The notes under the pieces were generated by a model. That model was not told the origin of the DNA, did not search any database, and saw only the letters and a list, made by a program, of their open reading frames with translations. From NCBI GenBank assembly GCA_030159075.1, contig BROG01000515.1, positions 124,001 to 188,000 of the forward strand: DNA of 64,000 bases, in the 5' to 3' direction. Shown piece after piece: positions 62,156 to 64,000 of the stretch. This stretch comes from Atrina japonica (lineage: Eukaryota > Mollusca > Bivalvia > Pterioida > Pinnidae). The position numbers were made by a program, and so were the translations under genes. Position 1 is the first letter of the stretch, and each line of letters begins with the position of its first letter.

Positions 62156-63980
62156 GTGAAAATGATAAATAAGCTCATATACATTTAAAACATCTCCGAT
62201 ACCAAAGTATAAAAATCTAGGATGTCCAGGACACAGATACAAATGGACAAACACGGACCTCTTGAAACCAAGAGGTGGGATCAGGGCATATTAAACATTT
62301 GAGTTGAGTATTCTCTTGTTGATACATTGATGTATTTGTTTATATTTATTCAAAAGTGACTTAAATCTACTGACACAGAACGGGTATTAATCCTCAAACT
62401 GTTTTTAAGTCCCTTGATGCGTGAAATTCATATTTAAATTGTATTAGAGTGTTTTAAAATGTTGTATACAAACAATAACATACGTAAACAAAAAGCAAAA
62501 TGTTTTGAACCAATTTACGAATTTATGTCCTTATTTTGCCCATCACCACCATTGAAGCTACACATAAATACTGTGAAGCTGATATAAAAAGATGCTAGAA
62601 TTTCTAATAGACAATATATTTGTAATGTTCGGAGACATGGTCTTTCAACAAACTGTCGGTATTCCTATGGGAACCATTGTGCCCCTTTTTTGGCTGTCCT
62701 GTTCCTTATAACAGACACAGACGGGGAAATTAACAACTAAGGTATACGACAAACGTGACGATTTCGGGTTTTGCATCGTAAATTTTCCACAATTAAGTAG
62801 TAATATCCCACAATCACCTTCATATGAAGTTTATATTTCACAAATGACCCGGTATGCCAGGCCGTGTTCAATATATGAACATTTCATATTCAGAGGTAAA
62901 CTACTCATTGACAAATTATTGACACAGGGATATCAAAAACCAGAAATGGAAATTGTTAACGTCTGTGAAAGATACATTAAATTGAGACCATATTATGTTT
63001 TGTGATCGTTTTAGGGCCTACCTATTTTTGATTAAATATATCAAGTAATGCAAGAATATATACAGTTCCATTATTTCTGTAATAGTAATAATAATAATAA
63101 TAATAATGATAATAATAATGATAATAATAATAATGAAAATGATAAATAAGCTCATATACATTTAAAACATTTCCGATACCAAAGTATAAAAATCTAGGAT
63201 GTCCAGGACACAGATACAAATCCGGCAAAAATGGACAAACACGGACGTATGGAAACCAAGAGGTGGGATCAGGGCATATCAAACATTTGAGTTGAGTATT
63301 CTCTTGTTGATACATTGATGTATTTGTTTATATTTATTCAAAAGTGACTTAAATCTACTGACACAGAACGGGTATTAATCCTCAAACTGGGGGTTTTTAT
63401 TTAAGTCCCTTGATGCGTGAAATTCATATTTAATTTGTATTAAAGTGTTTTAAAATGTTGTATACAAACATACATACGTAAACAAAAAGCAAAATGTTTT
63501 TTTGAACCAATTTACAATTTAAATGTCCTTATTTTGCCCATCACCACCTTGAAGCTACACATAAATACTGTGAAGCTGATATAAAAAGATGCTAGAATTT
63601 CTAATAGACAATATATTTGTAATGTTCGGAGACATGGTCTTTCAACAAACTGTCGGTATTCCTATGGGAACCATTGTGCGCCCCGCTTTTTTGGCTGTCC
63701 TGTTCCTTATAACAGTCTAAACCCAGTGTGAGACCGCATTAAGAGATACACACGCGCTCTCTCTCTCAAGACGGGGGAAATTAACAACTAAGGTGGGGGC
63801 TTGGGGTGTCCCCCCCCCCCATATTTTGGGTTACTGACGACAAACAGGATGTTCAATATTGACGATATTCGGGTTTTGCATCGTAAATTTTCCACAATTA
63901 AATTAGTAATATTAGGGCCCCACATAATCACCTTCATAATGAATAATTTATATTTCACCAAATGATACCCGGTGTATGGA
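60906..63980. mobile_element. Three-fold tandem amplification of a composite, deleted Penelope-like unit
   Basis: Units begin with CCAGAAATGGAAATTGTTAA at about 60916, 61976 and 62940 (1.06 and 0.96 kb apart). Each holds a TAA microsatellite, a minus-strand 3' tail (complement of CCTGGACATCC and CCTGATCCCACCTCTTGG), unique spacer, then a plus-strand RT piece. In the RT piece VFQQTVGIPMGTICAP is followed directly by TDTDGKL: the segment with the catalytic YIDD is absent in every unit. Thus the deletion came before the amplification. The third unit is damaged from 63700 onward. Confidence 0.85.
62117..62156. repeat. (TAA)n microsatellite in composite unit 2
   Basis: About twelve TAA units. Equivalent tracts lie at 61098-61150 (interrupted) and 63082-63134 (interrupted by TGA triplets), so the tract is part of the amplified unit. 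Confidence 0.95.
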
Positions 63981-64000
63981 CACAGATAACAAATGGACAA

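Noticed and set aside
62057..63315. Minus-strand frames with poly-Tyr and His-Tyr runs
   Set aside because: Translations of the TAA microsatellite and the antisense 3' tail of a Penelope-like element.

Overview
The window is AT-rich eukaryotic DNA: genes are split by GT-AG introns, coding density is low, and transposable elements and tandem repeats fill most of the space. The transposon families (Naiad-type Penelope-like elements, tRNA-derived SINEs, short terminal-inverted-repeat elements) and the frequent ACATGTAC-like and AAGGGAAATAACTC-like words point to a mollusc, most likely a bivalve. This assignment is inference, not a database match.

Three host genes can be reconstructed. (1) A complete GABARAP/Atg8 autophagy gene on the minus strand has three coding exons (23384-23295, 12544-12347, 10361-10296) giving 117 aa. 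Its 10.75-kb first intron holds a satellite-rich 7.5-kb block bounded by inverted repeats. (2) A secreted or surface C-type lectin lies on the plus strand, with six coding exons between 31046 and 38604, all joined in phase 1. It has a signal-peptide exon, two CTLD exons, a 27-nt microexon, a Thr-rich exon and two possible last exons. (3) An intronless-looking acyl-CoA synthetase (ANL superfamily, 556 aa) lies on the minus strand at 48673-50343.

Layout: 1-4.1 kb, four minisatellites; 4-9.5 kb, repeat-derived sequence with a SINE-like piece and a Penelope-like fragment; 10.3-23.4 kb, GABARAP with introns full of mobile DNA; 25.0-30.7 kb, a DNA transposon with about 34-bp inverted termini carrying a decayed MADF-domain gene and three minisatellites; 31-38.6 kb, the lectin gene; 38.9-48.3 kb, Penelope-like fragments, MITEs and a GC-ended element; 48.5-50.4 kb, the synthetase; 51.6-57.3 kb, a second GC-ended element and Penelope-like copies, including a near-complete one with the endonuclease in front of the reverse transcriptase; 57.6-60.9 kb, a 34-bp satellite of roughly 95 units; 60.9-64 kb, a three-fold amplification of a composite, internally deleted Penelope-like unit.

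The most notable item is the Penelope-like element at about 54.2-57.3 kb with permuted domain order (GIY-YIG, then a CxC-type linker, then RT), matching the known Naiad group. At least nine other fragments of the same general type are scattered here. Several frameshifts and strange low-complexity patches (44.65-44.78 kb and the last about 300 bases) may be sequencing or assembly errors.
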